A stretch of DNA of 64,000 bases from Nitrospirota bacterium (GTDB taxonomy: Bacteria > Nitrospirota > Leptospirillia > Leptospirillales > Leptospirillaceae). This document shows positions 38,118-47,915 of this stretch, one piece after another (the first letter of the stretch is position 1; the number at the start of each line of letters is the position of its first letter). The notes under the pieces were generated by a model that saw nothing but the letters and a program-made list of their open reading frames with translations, was not told where the DNA came from and searched no databases. The translations under genes and the position numbers were made by a program. The DNA lies in contig JAKBXW010000001.1 in NCBI GenBank assembly GCA_021840555.1, positions 1 through 64,000 of the forward strand. The letters run 5' to 3'.

Positions 38118-41100
38118 AGCATCTGGTCGCCTTTGCCCTCCGCGAGAGAGTGATCGTCTTTCTGGTGGCGATCACCCTCTCCGTGGTGGGGGTCTTTTCC
38201 TACGAGAATCTCCAGATCGAACCCTATCCCGACGTCTCGCCGCTCGAGGTCCGCGTCCTCACCCAGTGGGCCGGCCGGGGGGCCGAGGAGGTCGAGCGGC
38301 AGATCACCCTTCCAGTCGAGATCGCCATCAACGGGACACCGGGAATGAAGACCCAGCGTTCCATCTCGATGTATGGACTGTCGGTGGTCATCGCCGTCTT
38401 CAAGGACGGAGTCGACGACTTCGAGGCGCGCCACCGGATCTACAACCGGATCTCCCAGGCCAACCTTCCCGCCGGGGTGACGCCGGTCCTCGACATCAAC
38501 ACGCCCGCCACCGGGGAGATCTACCGGTACACACTCACGGGAGCCCCCCTCGACCAGCTCAAGACGCTGGACGACTGGGTCCTGGAGCGTCGTTTCAAGG
38601 AGATCCCAGGGGTGGCCGACGAGTCCGGAATGGGGGGCTGGATCCGGCAATACCAGATTCTGGTCGACCTGGCCCGTCTTCGGGATTTCAATATTCCCCT
38701 TTCCCAGGTGCTGGCGGCAGTTTCCGCGGCCAACAACAACGTCGGGGCCTATGTGATGAATTTCGGGGAGACGGCCGCGGTCGTGCGGGGGCTCGGCCTT
38801 CTCAAGAACCGGGAGGACATCGGCCACGTCATGGTCGGGGAGGTCAAGGGCACGCCCGTGCTTCTCCGGGATATCGCCACGGTGCAGATCGGTCCGCAAC
38901 CCCGGCTTGGCCGGGTCGGCCGAAACTACGAGAACGACACGGTCGAGGGCGTGGTGCTTCTTCTCCGGGGGGCGAACACCCGCCACGTCATGAAAAGGAT
39001 CCACGAAAAGGTGGCCGAGATACGGGCCCACGACCTTCCCCCGGGGGTGAAGCTTTTGCCCTTCTATGACCGGACCCAGCTCATGCACTGGACTCTTCAT
39101 ACTGTGCTTGAGAATCTATCCCTGGGCATCGGTCTCGTTCTGCTCACTCTTTACCTCTTTCTGGGAAATCTCCGGTCGGCCATCATCGTGGCGATCACGA
39201 TTCCCGTGGCTCTGTTGACGGCCTTTTCCATCATGAAGCTCCATGGAGTCTCCGCGAATCTGCTCTCCCTGGGCGCCATCGACTTCGGGATCCTGGTCGA
39301 CGCCTCGGTCATCGTGGTTGAGAACATTTACCGGCATCTCACCCAAGACCGCCACGAAAAGGACCGTCCCTCGATTTTCGTGGTGATCTATGAAGCGGTG
39401 ACCGAAGTGCAGTCGGCGACGGTCTTCTCCACGCTGATCGTCTTCTCGGCCTATGTTCCTCTATTGTTCATGAGCGGCATTGAGGGAAAAATCTTCTTTC
39501 CCATGGCCTACACCATGGGCGGGGGGCTCCTGGCGGCCGTTCTTTTGTCGATGACGCTCTCGCCGGCCTTTTCCTCCGTTCTCCTTAAAAATGTGGGGGC
39601 CCATCCCGACACGCCCCTGATGCGGGTCGTTAAGAAAGGATACGATGTCCTCCTCCTCTTCGTTCTCGACCGTCCTCGCCTGGTCCTCTCCATCGCCGGG
39701 ATTTTTCTTCTGCTGACGGTGGGTGTGGCCCTTCCAAGGCTTGGGTCTGAGTTCCTGCCAAAGCTCGAGGAGAACAACCTCTATATCCGGGCGACTTATC
39801 CGGCGGCGATCAGCCTCGATTACGGGGCTCATCTCACCGACGGGATCCGCCGTCTCGTTCTGGAAATCCCGGAGGTCAAGACGGTGGTGTCCGAAGAAGG
39901 ACGGCCAGATGACGCCTATGATGTGGGCGGGTTCTGGAACGCCGAGTTCGCGATCTTCTTCAAGCCCCACGCAAAGTGGCGCAAGGGTGTGACGAAGGCG
40001 CAGATACAAAACGAGGTTCTGGCCCGTCTCAAGACTTTGCCGGGGATCACCTTCAATGTGTCCCAGTATATCGAGGACAACGTCGAGGAGGCGGTCTCGG
40101 GGGTCAAGGGGCAGAACAGCCTGAAGATCTATGGGTCCGATCCGGTGGAGCTTGAAAATCTCGGGCACCAGGCCATGGGGATTCTCGGGAGTGTCAAGGG
40201 ATTCCACGACCTCGGCCTTTTCCGTATCCGGGGAGGGCCGGAGCTCGACATCAGGGTCGATCCTCTGGCCTGCGCGCGTTACGGAATACATGTGGCCGAT
40301 GTGGAAGGGGTCATCCAGGCGGCGGTTGGGGGAGTCGCGGTGACACAGGTTCTGAAGGAGGAGAAGCGGTTCGACGTGACGGTACGGCTCTCCCGCCCCT
40401 ACCGGAAGGATATCGCGGCCATCCGGTCCATCCCTGTCGACAGCCCCGACGGATCGCACATTCCCTTGTCCCAGCTCGCGACTATCCAGCTTAAAATCGG
40501 CAATTCCTATATTTTCCGTGAGGCCAACTCCCGCTATATTCCCGTGAAGTTTTCGATCCGGGGTCGGGATATCGGGACCGCCGTCGAACAGGCCAAGCAG
40601 GAGATCGCCAGAAGGATGCCGCTCCCTCCGGGCTATCGGATCCTCTGGTACGGAGAGTACAAGGAGATGAAGGCGGCCCAGCACCGGCTTGCCATTCTCC
40701 TGCCTGTCGCGGTCGGGTTGATCTTTCTCCTTTTATACTGGGCGTACCGGTCCATCAAGTATGCCCTGGTCCAGATCCTCTCCGTTCCCGTGGCGATCAC
40801 GGGAGGAGTCTGGGCTCTCCTGATCTCCGGTCACCATCTGAGCATCTCGGCCTCGCTTGGATTTCTGTCCCTGTTCGGGATCGCCATTCAGGATGGAATG
40901 ATCCTGATCAACTTCGTGACCAATTTGCGCAGGGAAGGTTTTTCAATGCGGGAGGCCCTGGTCCAGGGAGGGAATCTCCGGGTGCGCCCCGTCCTGATGA
41001 CGGCGCTTCTCGCCGGATTTGGCCTTCTGCCGGCGGCCCTTTCGACCGGGATTGGAAATCAGGCACAGAAGCCCCTGGCGATCGTGATCGTGGGAGGGGC

Positions 41101-41227
41101 CCTCTCCACCATCGTCTTCACCCTTCTCGTCCTTCCCGTGGTCTACTCGATGACGGGACGGCTTCCTCTCCTCGATTCCTCCGGGGAGCCCTCCGGAGTC
41201 CGGGAGCGTCGACCGTCTTCGATCTAG
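38114..41227 (+). CDS. Heavy-metal efflux RND transporter (CusA/CzcA family)
   Basis: PDVSPLEVRVLTQWAGRGAEEVERQITLPVE, GAIDFGILVDASVIVVENIYRHL. Confidence 0.96.
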   Translation: MKHLVAFALRERVIVFLVAITLSVVGVFSYENLQIEPYPDVSPLEVRVLTQWAGRGAEEVERQITLPVEIAINGTPGMKTQRSISMYGLSVVIAVFKDGVDDFEARHRIYNRISQANLPAGVTPVLDINTPATGEIYRYTLTGAPLDQLKTLDDWVLERRFKEIPGVADESGMGGWIRQYQILVDLARLRDFNIPLSQVLAAVSAANNNVGAYVMNFGETAAVVRGLGLLKNREDIGHVMVGEVKGTPVLLRDIATVQIGPQPRLGRVGRNYENDTVEGVVLLLRGANTRHVMKRIHEKVAEIRAHDLPPGVKLLPFYDRTQLMHWTLHTVLENLSLGIGLVLLTLYLFLGNLRSAIIVAITIPVALLTAFSIMKLHGVSANLLSLGAIDFGILVDASVIVVENIYRHLTQDRHEKDRPSIFVVIYEAVTEVQSATVFSTLIVFSAYVPLLFMSGIEGKIFFPMAYTMGGGLLAAVLLSMTLSPAFSSVLLKNVGAHPDTPLMRVVKKGYDVLLLFVLDRPRLVLSIAGIFLLLTVGVALPRLGSEFLPKLEENNLYIRATYPAAISLDYGAHLTDGIRRLVLEIPEVKTVVSEEGRPDDAYDVGGFWNAEFAIFFKPHAKWRKGVTKAQIQNEVLARLKTLPGITFNVSQYIEDNVEEAVSGVKGQNSLKIYGSDPVELENLGHQAMGILGSVKGFHDLGLFRIRGGPELDIRVDPLACARYGIHVADVEGVIQAAVGGVAVTQVLKEEKRFDVTVRLSRPYRKDIAAIRSIPVDSPDGSHIPLSQLATIQLKIGNSYIFREANSRYIPVKFSIRGRDIGTAVEQAKQEIARRMPLPPGYRILWYGEYKEMKAAQHRLAILLPVAVGLIFLLLYWAYRSIKYALVQILSVPVAITGGVWALLISGHHLSISASLGFLSLFGIAIQDGMILINFVTNLRREGFSMREALVQGGNLRVRPVLMTALLAGFGLLPAALSTGIGNQAQKPLAIVIVGGALSTIVFTLLVLPVVYSMTGRLPLLDSSGEPSGVRERRPSSI

Positions 41228-41278
41228 AAAACGGAGGACGCCCAAGACCGGTTGGCCTTTACCTCCACGCTGAAAGGG

Positions 41279-42913
41279 TTATTTCCGGTCCTCGTGAAAG
41301 GCGCGGGGAGAGGTTCCGTGGAAGCCGATGGCCGGGTATTTTTCGACGACATAGCGGAGAGCCCATTCGTTCTTGAACAGGGCGACCGGCTTCGTTTCAT
41401 GGTCGTAGACAAGAAGGGTGTCGAGGGTGCCAGACAGGGCCTGGATCTGGTCCTGTGTTCCGGTCAGCCAGCGCGCCCGGTCGTATCCGACCGGTTCGAG
41501 GCGGGCCCTGACATTGTATTCGTGTTCGAGGCGAAACTTCAGGACCTCGAGCTGAAGGGCTCCCACGGCTCCGACGATCAGGTCCCGCTCCCCCTGGGGA
41601 TCGAGCTGGAAGACTTGGATCGCCCCCTCCTCGGACAGCTGGTCCAGTCCCTTTTTCAGATGCTTGCGCTTCAACGGGTCCTCCAGGATCACACGGGCGA
41701 AAAGTTCGGGTGAGAAGGACGGAATCCCCTCAAAATGAAAACTTCCCTTTTCGCAAAGAGTGTCTCCGATCCGGAAGACTCCAGGATCATGGAGTCCGAT
41801 GATGTCCCCGGGCCAGGCCTCTTCTACCCGTTCGCGTTTCTGTCCGAGAAACTGGATCGTTTTTGAGAGCCTGAGTGTTTTTCCGGTCGAGGTGTTGGTG
41901 ACGGACATCTCCCGGAGAAAACGCCCCGAGCAGACCCGGATGAAGGCGAACCGATCCCGGTGTTGCGGATCCATATTGGCCTGGATCTTGAAAACAAAAC
42001 CGGAAAAGAATGGCGAATCGGGGGAGACGGGACCTTTGTCGGACTGGTAGGCCCGGGGAGGAGGCGCCATCTCGAGAAAGGTCCTGAGAAAGATTTCGAC
42101 CCCGAAGTTGTTGAGGGCGCTTCCGAAGAAGACGGGAGTCACCCTTCCCGCAAGAAACCCCTTTGTATCGAAGGAGTTTTCTTCGTGGGACAAAAGGTCG
42201 ATCTCGTCCCGGAAGGCATTCCGGTCCGGAAGGGAATCGAAAATCTTTCCGATTTCAGGGCTGTCGGCCTGGAGGATCCTTTCGGAGGCCTTGCCCCCCC
42301 CATGATCGACCGACTCGTAGAGATGCGCCTCCTGTTTTCTGAGATCCCAGACACCCCGGAAGCCGGATCCCGATCCGATTGGCCAGTCGAAGGGGAGGGC
42401 GGCGATGTCAAGCGTGCGCTCGATGTCGGAAAGGAGATTGAATGGATCAACGCCTTCCCGGTCGACCTTGTTGATGAAGGTCAGGATGGGAAGCGAGCGC
42501 ATGCGGGCCACTTCGAAGAGCTTCAGCGTCTGGGGCTCGATTCCCTTGGCCCCGTCGAGCAGCATGACCACCGAATCCACCGCCTCCAGGGTGCGGAATG
42601 TGTCCTCGCTGAAATCCTTGTGTCCCGGTGTGTCGAGGATGTTCAATGTGTGGTCCTCGAAGTCGAAGGCGAGGGCGCTGCTGGTGACGCTGATACCCCG
42701 CTGGCGTTCGATTTCCATCCAGTCGCTGGTGGCGTAGCGGGCCGCTTTTCTGGCCTTGATCGATCCCGCCAGATGAATGGCGCCTCCGTACAGGAGAAGT
42801 TTTTCGGTAAGGGTGGTCTTTCCGGCATCGGGATGGCTGATGATGGCGAAGGTCCGCCTCCGCGCGATTTCCCGCTCGAGGGAAGAGGGTTCCTGGGAGG
42901 ATATGCTGGTCAT
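41279..42913 (-). CDS. prfC: Peptide chain release factor 3
   Basis: IISHPDAGKTTLTEKLLLYGGAIHLAGSIKARKAARYATSDWMEIERQRGISVTSS. Confidence 0.97.
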   Translation of the reverse strand: MTSISSQEPSSLEREIARRRTFAIISHPDAGKTTLTEKLLLYGGAIHLAGSIKARKAARYATSDWMEIERQRGISVTSSALAFDFEDHTLNILDTPGHKDFSEDTFRTLEAVDSVVMLLDGAKGIEPQTLKLFEVARMRSLPILTFINKVDREGVDPFNLLSDIERTLDIAALPFDWPIGSGSGFRGVWDLRKQEAHLYESVDHGGGKASERILQADSPEIGKIFDSLPDRNAFRDEIDLLSHEENSFDTKGFLAGRVTPVFFGSALNNFGVEIFLRTFLEMAPPPRAYQSDKGPVSPDSPFFSGFVFKIQANMDPQHRDRFAFIRVCSGRFLREMSVTNTSTGKTLRLSKTIQFLGQKRERVEEAWPGDIIGLHDPGVFRIGDTLCEKGSFHFEGIPSFSPELFARVILEDPLKRKHLKKGLDQLSEEGAIQVFQLDPQGERDLIVGAVGALQLEVLKFRLEHEYNVRARLEPVGYDRARWLTGTQDQIQALSGTLDTLLVYDHETKPVALFKNEWALRYVVEKYPAIGFHGTSPRAFHEDRK

Positions 42914-42961
42914 GGTGCTCCATCGGTGAGGGGGCTCGCCCCGATTCGTTCCTGGTTTCTG

Positions 42962-43609
42962 TCAGAAGGGATGGCGTCCCTCGACGGCGCGGATCAAAGT
43001 GACTTCGTCGACATATTCGATCTCGAGCCCCACCGGAATCCCGAAGGCGATCCGGCTGACCCGGATCCCCATGGGCTTGATGAGGCGGGAGAGGTAGAGC
43101 GCGGTCGCCTCTCCGTCCGTGGTCGGCGAGGTGGCCATGATGACCTCCTTGACCTCCGGATCGTTAAGGCGGTCCAGGAGTTCCCGGATCCTGAGCCTGT
43201 CGGGATTGATGCCCTCAAGAGGGGAGAGACGGCCTTCGAGAACATGGTAGAGCCCCCTGAACTCCCCGGACTTTTCAAGGGAGTACAGGGTCTGGATGTC
43301 CTCGACGACGATCAGGATGCCGCGGTCCCTGGCGGGGTCGCGGCAAATGGCGCACTGGAGAGGCGTCTCCGGATTGTCGGCATCGCGCTCGACGATATTT
43401 CGGCAATCCCGGCAAGGCATCAGCCTGCTGGCGAGAGTGTTCAGGGAGTCGGAGAGAATGGCGCGTTCTTCGTCCGATGAGAGGAGCAGATGGAAAGCGA
43501 GTCTTGTCGCAGTCTTGGAGCCGATGCCGGGAAGACGGCGAAAGGCTTCCACCACACGGGCGAAGGGTTCGGGAAAGGCCGGTTTGTTCGGTTTCTGACC
43601 GCGTTCCAT
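42962..43609 (-). CDS. recR: Recombination mediator RecR
   Basis: RLPGIGSKTATRLAFHLL, Cys4 zinc finger, Toprim; next to ybaB/dnaX. Confidence 0.97.
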   Translation of the reverse strand: MERGQKPNKPAFPEPFARVVEAFRRLPGIGSKTATRLAFHLLLSSDEERAILSDSLNTLASRLMPCRDCRNIVERDADNPETPLQCAICRDPARDRGILIVVEDIQTLYSLEKSGEFRGLYHVLEGRLSPLEGINPDRLRIRELLDRLNDPEVKEVIMATSPTTDGEATALYLSRLIKPMGIRVSRIAFGIPVGLEIEYVDEVTLIRAVEGRHPF

Positions 43610-43938
43610 CAGAGGCCGGGGATCCCGATCCCTCCCGGAGGGTTGCCCCCGGGGAAGCCCGTGATCTCTTCCATGGCCTTCGCCGCCGCGAGCCGGACCT
43701 TTTGAGTCGCGTCATTCGTCGCCGCCGCCACCAGATCCTCGACCATGGAGGGGTCTTCATGTTTGAAGAGGTCGGGAGCGATCCGGACGGACTGGACGAT
43801 ATTGTGTCCGTCCATGGTGACGGTGACGAGGTGACCTCCGGCGGTTCCGGTCACAGTCAACAAACCCATCTCCTGCTGCATCCTGGCCATCTTTTCCTGC
43901 ATTTCCTGGGCTTTTTTGAGAAAATCCTGTCCAAACAT
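43609..43938 (-). CDS. YbaB/EbfC nucleoid-associated protein
   Basis: QEMQEKMARMQQEMGLLTVTGTAGGHLVTVTMDGHN; conserved dnaX-ybaB-recR order. Confidence 0.95.
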   Translation of the reverse strand: MFGQDFLKKAQEMQEKMARMQQEMGLLTVTGTAGGHLVTVTMDGHNIVQSVRIAPDLFKHEDPSMVEDLVAAATNDATQKVRLAAAKAMEEITGFPGGNPPGGIGIPGL

Positions 43939-45620
43939 CAGGTCCGATCTCCTTGTTTGTGCTCCGTTTGGGTTTTTCCTGAACGAACGCCGATGACTTC
44001 CGATCCGAAGAGCGTGGCGGCTTCGGAAACGAGAGGAGGGGGCGGGAGGGTCTTGCTCCCCACTCCGTCTCCTCCCGATCCGGGAATCGGGACTTCGATC
44101 CGGAGGGGCGCGGGGGACTGGACCGCTTCGGAGAGGGCACGGGCCAGGGCATCGCGGTTGGATGCGATCCGGTTGTTGAAGAAGGAATTGCCCGTGTCGA
44201 GAACCAGTGTTCCTTGCTCGAAGCGTGCGAGACGGGCGGACTCAATGAGCGTGCGGATTTCCTGAGGAAGACGGGCCAGAGCCCTTCCCCAGTCGGAGGG
44301 GATTCGAAGGTCCAGTGGACCGGCTTGTTCGGAGGCGGGCGGGGGCGTTCGGGACAAAGTCTGTCCGGATGCTTGGGGCGGCGGGGACGATGGAGCCTCC
44401 TGTCGGGCGGCGGGCCCTGCCGGCCGCGCAGGGCGGGTCCAGGACGGCTCCGGAAGCGGTTGACTTCGGAGGGACGGGGCGGACGGCGCGAGCAGGCAGG
44501 CCAGGATTTCTGGCAGGGGAAGGACTTCCTTCAGATGGCAGATTCGTGCGAGGAGGAGCTCAAAGGTAATGGCAGGTTGCGGGGAGCGCCTCAGGTCGTC
44601 CTCTCCGCGGACAAGGACGGAGAGAACCTGTTCGAGGAAAAACGCATTGGACGGGGGGAGTGCGGCGATCCTGGCCGCGGATTCGGGCGTCCATCCATAG
44701 CGGGGCCCGTCAAGAGGCGTTCCTTCGAGAAGGCTGTGAAGGATGTCCCGAAACAGTCTGGAGAGATTGCGCACCTGCGCCCGGGGGTCGATGCCGGCTT
44801 CGAGAACGGTCCTGGCCGTTCGGAGCGTTGCCGACAGATCTCCGGAAAGAAGTGATGAAAGGAGCGATTCTTCCAGTGCCTGATCGGTGACGCCCAAGAG
44901 CTCGGCCACCCCGGAGGGAGTCAGGTCCGATCCTCCGAGCCGGAGAATCTGGTCGAGGAGGGAGAGGGCGTCCCGCATGCTCCCTTCCGCAGAGCGGGCG
45001 ACCATGGCGATCACGGTCGGGTCGAGCGACAGCCCCTCCTTCAGGGCGATCTGGGCGATGCGGCCCGAGATTTCCGGAAGGGTCAGCAACCGGAAGCGAA
45101 AGTGCTGGCACCGGGAGAGAACCGTGTCCGGTATCTTGTGGGCCTCCGTGGTCGCCAGGATGAAGACCACGTGGGGAGGAGGCTCTTCGAGCGTCTTCAG
45201 GAGGGCGTTGAAGGCGGAGGTCGAGAGCATGTGGACTTCGTCGATGATGATGATGCGGGCCCTTCCGGCCAGAGGACTGTACCGGAGTCCCTCCCGAATG
45301 GTCCGAACGTCTTCCACGCTGGTGTGGGAGGCTCCGTCCATCTCCAGAACGTCGGGGGAGCGGCCTTCTGCGATCTCGAGGCAGGAGGAGCAGGCGAGAC
45401 AGGGTGTTGCGGTCGGTCCTGAGGCGCAGTTGATCGACTTGGCAAGGATTCGGGCGACGGTCGTTTTGCCGACGCCTCTCTCTCCGGAAAAAAGGTAGGC
45501 TTGGGTGAGGGCTCCGTCGGAAAAACCCCGGGAAAGGGCCCTGACGACAGCGTCCTGGCCGACGAGGTCGGAAAAGGTCTGGGGGCGGTAGATGCGGGCC
45601 AGGGATTTGAACTTGGACAT
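43938..45620 (-). CDS. dnaX: DNA polymerase III subunit gamma/tau
   Basis: ARIYRPQTFSDLVGQDAVVRALSRG, FSGERGVGKTTVARILAKSINC; ATG 45620. Confidence 0.97.
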   Translation of the reverse strand: MSKFKSLARIYRPQTFSDLVGQDAVVRALSRGFSDGALTQAYLFSGERGVGKTTVARILAKSINCASGPTATPCLACSSCLEIAEGRSPDVLEMDGASHTSVEDVRTIREGLRYSPLAGRARIIIIDEVHMLSTSAFNALLKTLEEPPPHVVFILATTEAHKIPDTVLSRCQHFRFRLLTLPEISGRIAQIALKEGLSLDPTVIAMVARSAEGSMRDALSLLDQILRLGGSDLTPSGVAELLGVTDQALEESLLSSLLSGDLSATLRTARTVLEAGIDPRAQVRNLSRLFRDILHSLLEGTPLDGPRYGWTPESAARIAALPPSNAFFLEQVLSVLVRGEDDLRRSPQPAITFELLLARICHLKEVLPLPEILACLLAPSAPSLRSQPLPEPSWTRPARPAGPAARQEAPSSPPPQASGQTLSRTPPPASEQAGPLDLRIPSDWGRALARLPQEIRTLIESARLARFEQGTLVLDTGNSFFNNRIASNRDALARALSEAVQSPAPLRIEVPIPGSGGDGVGSKTLPPPPLVSEAATLFGSEVIGVRSGKTQTEHKQGDRT

Positions 45621-45680
45621 GGGAGCTCCATGCAGAAGATATTCGAAAAGTGCAGGAGGCTTCGGGAAAGGAGACCGAAG

Positions 45681-45783
45681 GGACCCCAGGGGAATCCGGG
45701 GCACACGCGATGCACCGCTACCGTTGCTTCCTTCCGGACCTGGCGGGGTTTGCGGGAACTCGTTGCCCGGAGCCTGGGGGCCC
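45681..45783 (-). ncRNA. ffs: Signal recognition particle RNA (4.5S, small bacterial type)
   Basis: Minus-strand CCAGGTCCGGAAGGAAGCAACGGTAGCGG with closing stem GGGCCCCCAGG/CCTGGGGTCCC; upstream of dnaX. Confidence 0.93.
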
Positions 45784-45816
45784 ATCGGTCCACTCTCGCG
45801 AATTCACCTTGTCAAA

Positions 45817-45909
45817 TGGCGGAGAGAGGGGGATTCGAACCCCCGAGGCACTTCTTAGGCACCTACACGATTTCCAGTCGTGCTCCTTCGGCCGCTCGGA
45901 CATCTCTCC
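45817..45909 (-). tRNA. tRNA-Ser (GGA), CCA encoded
   Basis: Revcomp GGAGAGATGTCCGAGCGGCCG...GACTGGAAATC...long variable arm...CTCTCCGCCA. Confidence 0.94.
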
Positions 45910-46023
45910 ACGCAAGGCGATCAAATGCGGAACATCCGACAATCATACCGTCAGGTGCAGTGGAAAACAAGGGGGTTGGGGAGGATGAAAAAATGAACGA
46001 CGTCTCTTCCGGGGAGAAAAGGA

Positions 46024-46275
46024 TCAGGGAAGAACGAGAATGCGCTCATTGTCGTGAACCAGGTCGAGAAGGGCCTTGGAATCGATCTGCGAAACACCTG
46101 GAATGGATGCTGAAATGGAAAAAGTCCGGTCCGGCAGGACCAGGGGGGGTGAGGTCGGGCCGGAAAGGCCGGTCCCCTTCAGATAGACGAGTAACGAGCC
46201 GGGACTTTCTTCCTCGATCGAGGTGATGACTTCCCGGAGGCGGGAGTCCGGATCTTGCCGGATGAGGATGAGCAT
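46024..46275 (-). CDS. DsrH/TusB-like small protein (divergent)
   Basis: 83 aa, MLILIRQDPDS... SKALLDLVHDNERILVLP; downstream of two DsrE-like genes. Confidence 0.5.
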   Translation of the reverse strand: MLILIRQDPDSRLREVITSIEEESPGSLLVYLKGTGLSGPTSPPLVLPDRTFSISASIPGVSQIDSKALLDLVHDNERILVLP

Positions 46276-46285
46276 GCTGTCCGTC

Positions 46286-46654
46286 CTAAAAAAAGATCGT
46301 ATGATCGAAGCTTGGAATCATCCGCCCCAGATCCTTTGGGGGCAGTGCTTTCCCCCGGATTCCCCCGGGTGGCGGCGACGCGAAGGGTTCGTAAAAGATC
46401 TCTGCTGCCATGTCGAAAAATGTTTTGAGAAACCGGTGGAGGACTTCTCCGTCCTCAAGGTCGAGAAGTTCATCCTGGGAGGACAGGAGAAGGGCGTGGG
46501 CCTCCCTGAAAAGGTAGACGGTGACGGGTATCTCTCCTGCGATCAGGCCAAGAGCCGAACGGACCGCCTCTGCCGGGCGAGGGTCATTGGCCGGATCGGC
46601 CTTGATCATGAGAAGGGTCCTGTGTGAAGAAGCCACAAAAATCCTTTCAGGCAA
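46286..46654 (-). CDS. DsrE/DsrF-like protein lacking Cys
   Basis: LLMIKADPANDPRPAEAVRSALGLIAGEIPVTVYLFREAHALLL. Confidence 0.6.
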   Translation of the reverse strand: MPERIFVASSHRTLLMIKADPANDPRPAEAVRSALGLIAGEIPVTVYLFREAHALLLSSQDELLDLEDGEVLHRFLKTFFDMAAEIFYEPFASPPPGGIRGKALPPKDLGRMIPSFDHTIFF

Positions 46655-46958
46655 AAGCCAGAAATCGGTCGCACCCCTCGATAACCTGGGTCAGAACCAC
46701 CAGTCCGCAAAATGTCGTTTTTCCAGGATCCGGAATTTTACGGTTTTGGGCCGCGTAGGCGCAGGTATAGACCGACGCTCCCCGGTCGACAAGTTCGTGA
46801 ACCCACGGATGCGCGAGGAAGTGGGCCCCCTCGTCGAGAAGATAGAGGTAAACATCGTCGCCCGAGGCGAGAGCTGCTTCCGCAATCATACGGACGGGCT
46901 CTCCGTCCTGTTTTTCTGGATGGGTCGAGAGGAGGATTCCTATTTTCATGGAATCCAT
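46647..46958 (-). CDS. DsrE-family protein
   Basis: KIGILLSTHPEKQDGEPVRMIAEAALASGDDVYLYLLDEG...ASVYTCAYAAQ. Confidence 0.7.
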   Translation of the reverse strand: MDSMKIGILLSTHPEKQDGEPVRMIAEAALASGDDVYLYLLDEGAHFLAHPWVHELVDRGASVYTCAYAAQNRKIPDPGKTTFCGLVVLTQVIEGCDRFLAFA

Positions 46959-47887
46959 TATCCCCCCGCAGGGGTTCCGGGCGCAATAGGTGATGGCGGG
47001 GAAGGGCCGCCTGCGGCGTCTGGTCCGTGTGAAAAGATCACGACGTTGTGCGGATAGGGAAGATCGATTCCCGCAGCCTGGAACTCTCTTGCGATCCTGA
47101 AGTTGAGGTCGGAGAGGGTGGTGTGGCGGAGGGTTACGTCGTTGATCCAGTAAACGAGTTCGAGGTTGAAGGATGATGCGCCGAATTCGGTGAACCAGAC
47201 CGCTGGTGGCGGGTCCGGCAGAATGTCGGGATGGGAAAGTGCCAGCGTTCGAAGAATGTCGACAGCCTTGTCGAGGAGTGCTGGATCCATCCCGATTCCG
47301 ACTTTCAGATGCATGCGGGTCTTGGGGTCCCTGTGGCTCCAGTTAATGACCTTGTTGGAGATCAGATGGGCATTGGGAATGATGATGGCGATGTTGTCGC
47401 GGCTCATGACGGTCGTCGATCGCCCCTTGATTTCGACGACCGTCCCGAGTACTCCGTCGATTTCGATCAGATCGCCGATCTGGATGGATTTTTCAAGGAG
47501 GATGACGACCAGTCCGATCATGTTCGCGGCGAGATTCTGAAGGCCGATCCCGATCCCGATGCCCAGGACGCCAAGAGTGCCTCCAAGAAAAGAAAGCCGG
47601 ACGCCGAGGTTGTCGAGAGCGATGACGATGAACAGGGCGAAGACGAGATTGGCGGCAAGGGTCGACAGAAGACCCATCATGTGGCGCGTTTGTGGTGAGG
47701 ACTGGGTCTGGGCCCTGGCGGCCAGGGTCCTCTTGAGAAAATGTCGAAGGATGAAGCCGAGAAGAACGATAAAAGAAAAGTCGATGAGGCCGGCAATGGA
47801 GACTGGCGTTTTTCCCAGATGAAAGAGAACGATATCCCAGCCGGATTTGTCGTTCATGCTGGAATGTCTGGACAGATGGCTGACCAC
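46958..47887 (-). CDS. MscS-family mechanosensitive ion channel
   Basis: GTLGVLGIGIGIGLQNLAANMIGLVVILLEKSIQIGDLIEIDGVLGTVVEI. Confidence 0.93.
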   Translation of the reverse strand: MVSHLSRHSSMNDKSGWDIVLFHLGKTPVSIAGLIDFSFIVLLGFILRHFLKRTLAARAQTQSSPQTRHMMGLLSTLAANLVFALFIVIALDNLGVRLSFLGGTLGVLGIGIGIGLQNLAANMIGLVVILLEKSIQIGDLIEIDGVLGTVVEIKGRSTTVMSRDNIAIIIPNAHLISNKVINWSHRDPKTRMHLKVGIGMDPALLDKAVDILRTLALSHPDILPDPPPAVWFTEFGASSFNLELVYWINDVTLRHTTLSDLNFRIAREFQAAGIDLPYPHNVVIFSHGPDAAGGPSPPSPIAPGTPAGG

Positions 47888-47915
47888 TCCGAGTGAAAAG
47901 ATGGGAATCCTCCTA

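Noticed and set aside
41960-43480. 506-aa plus-strand ORF opposite prfC and recR
   Set aside because: Antisense to two clear housekeeping genes, no recognisable motif.
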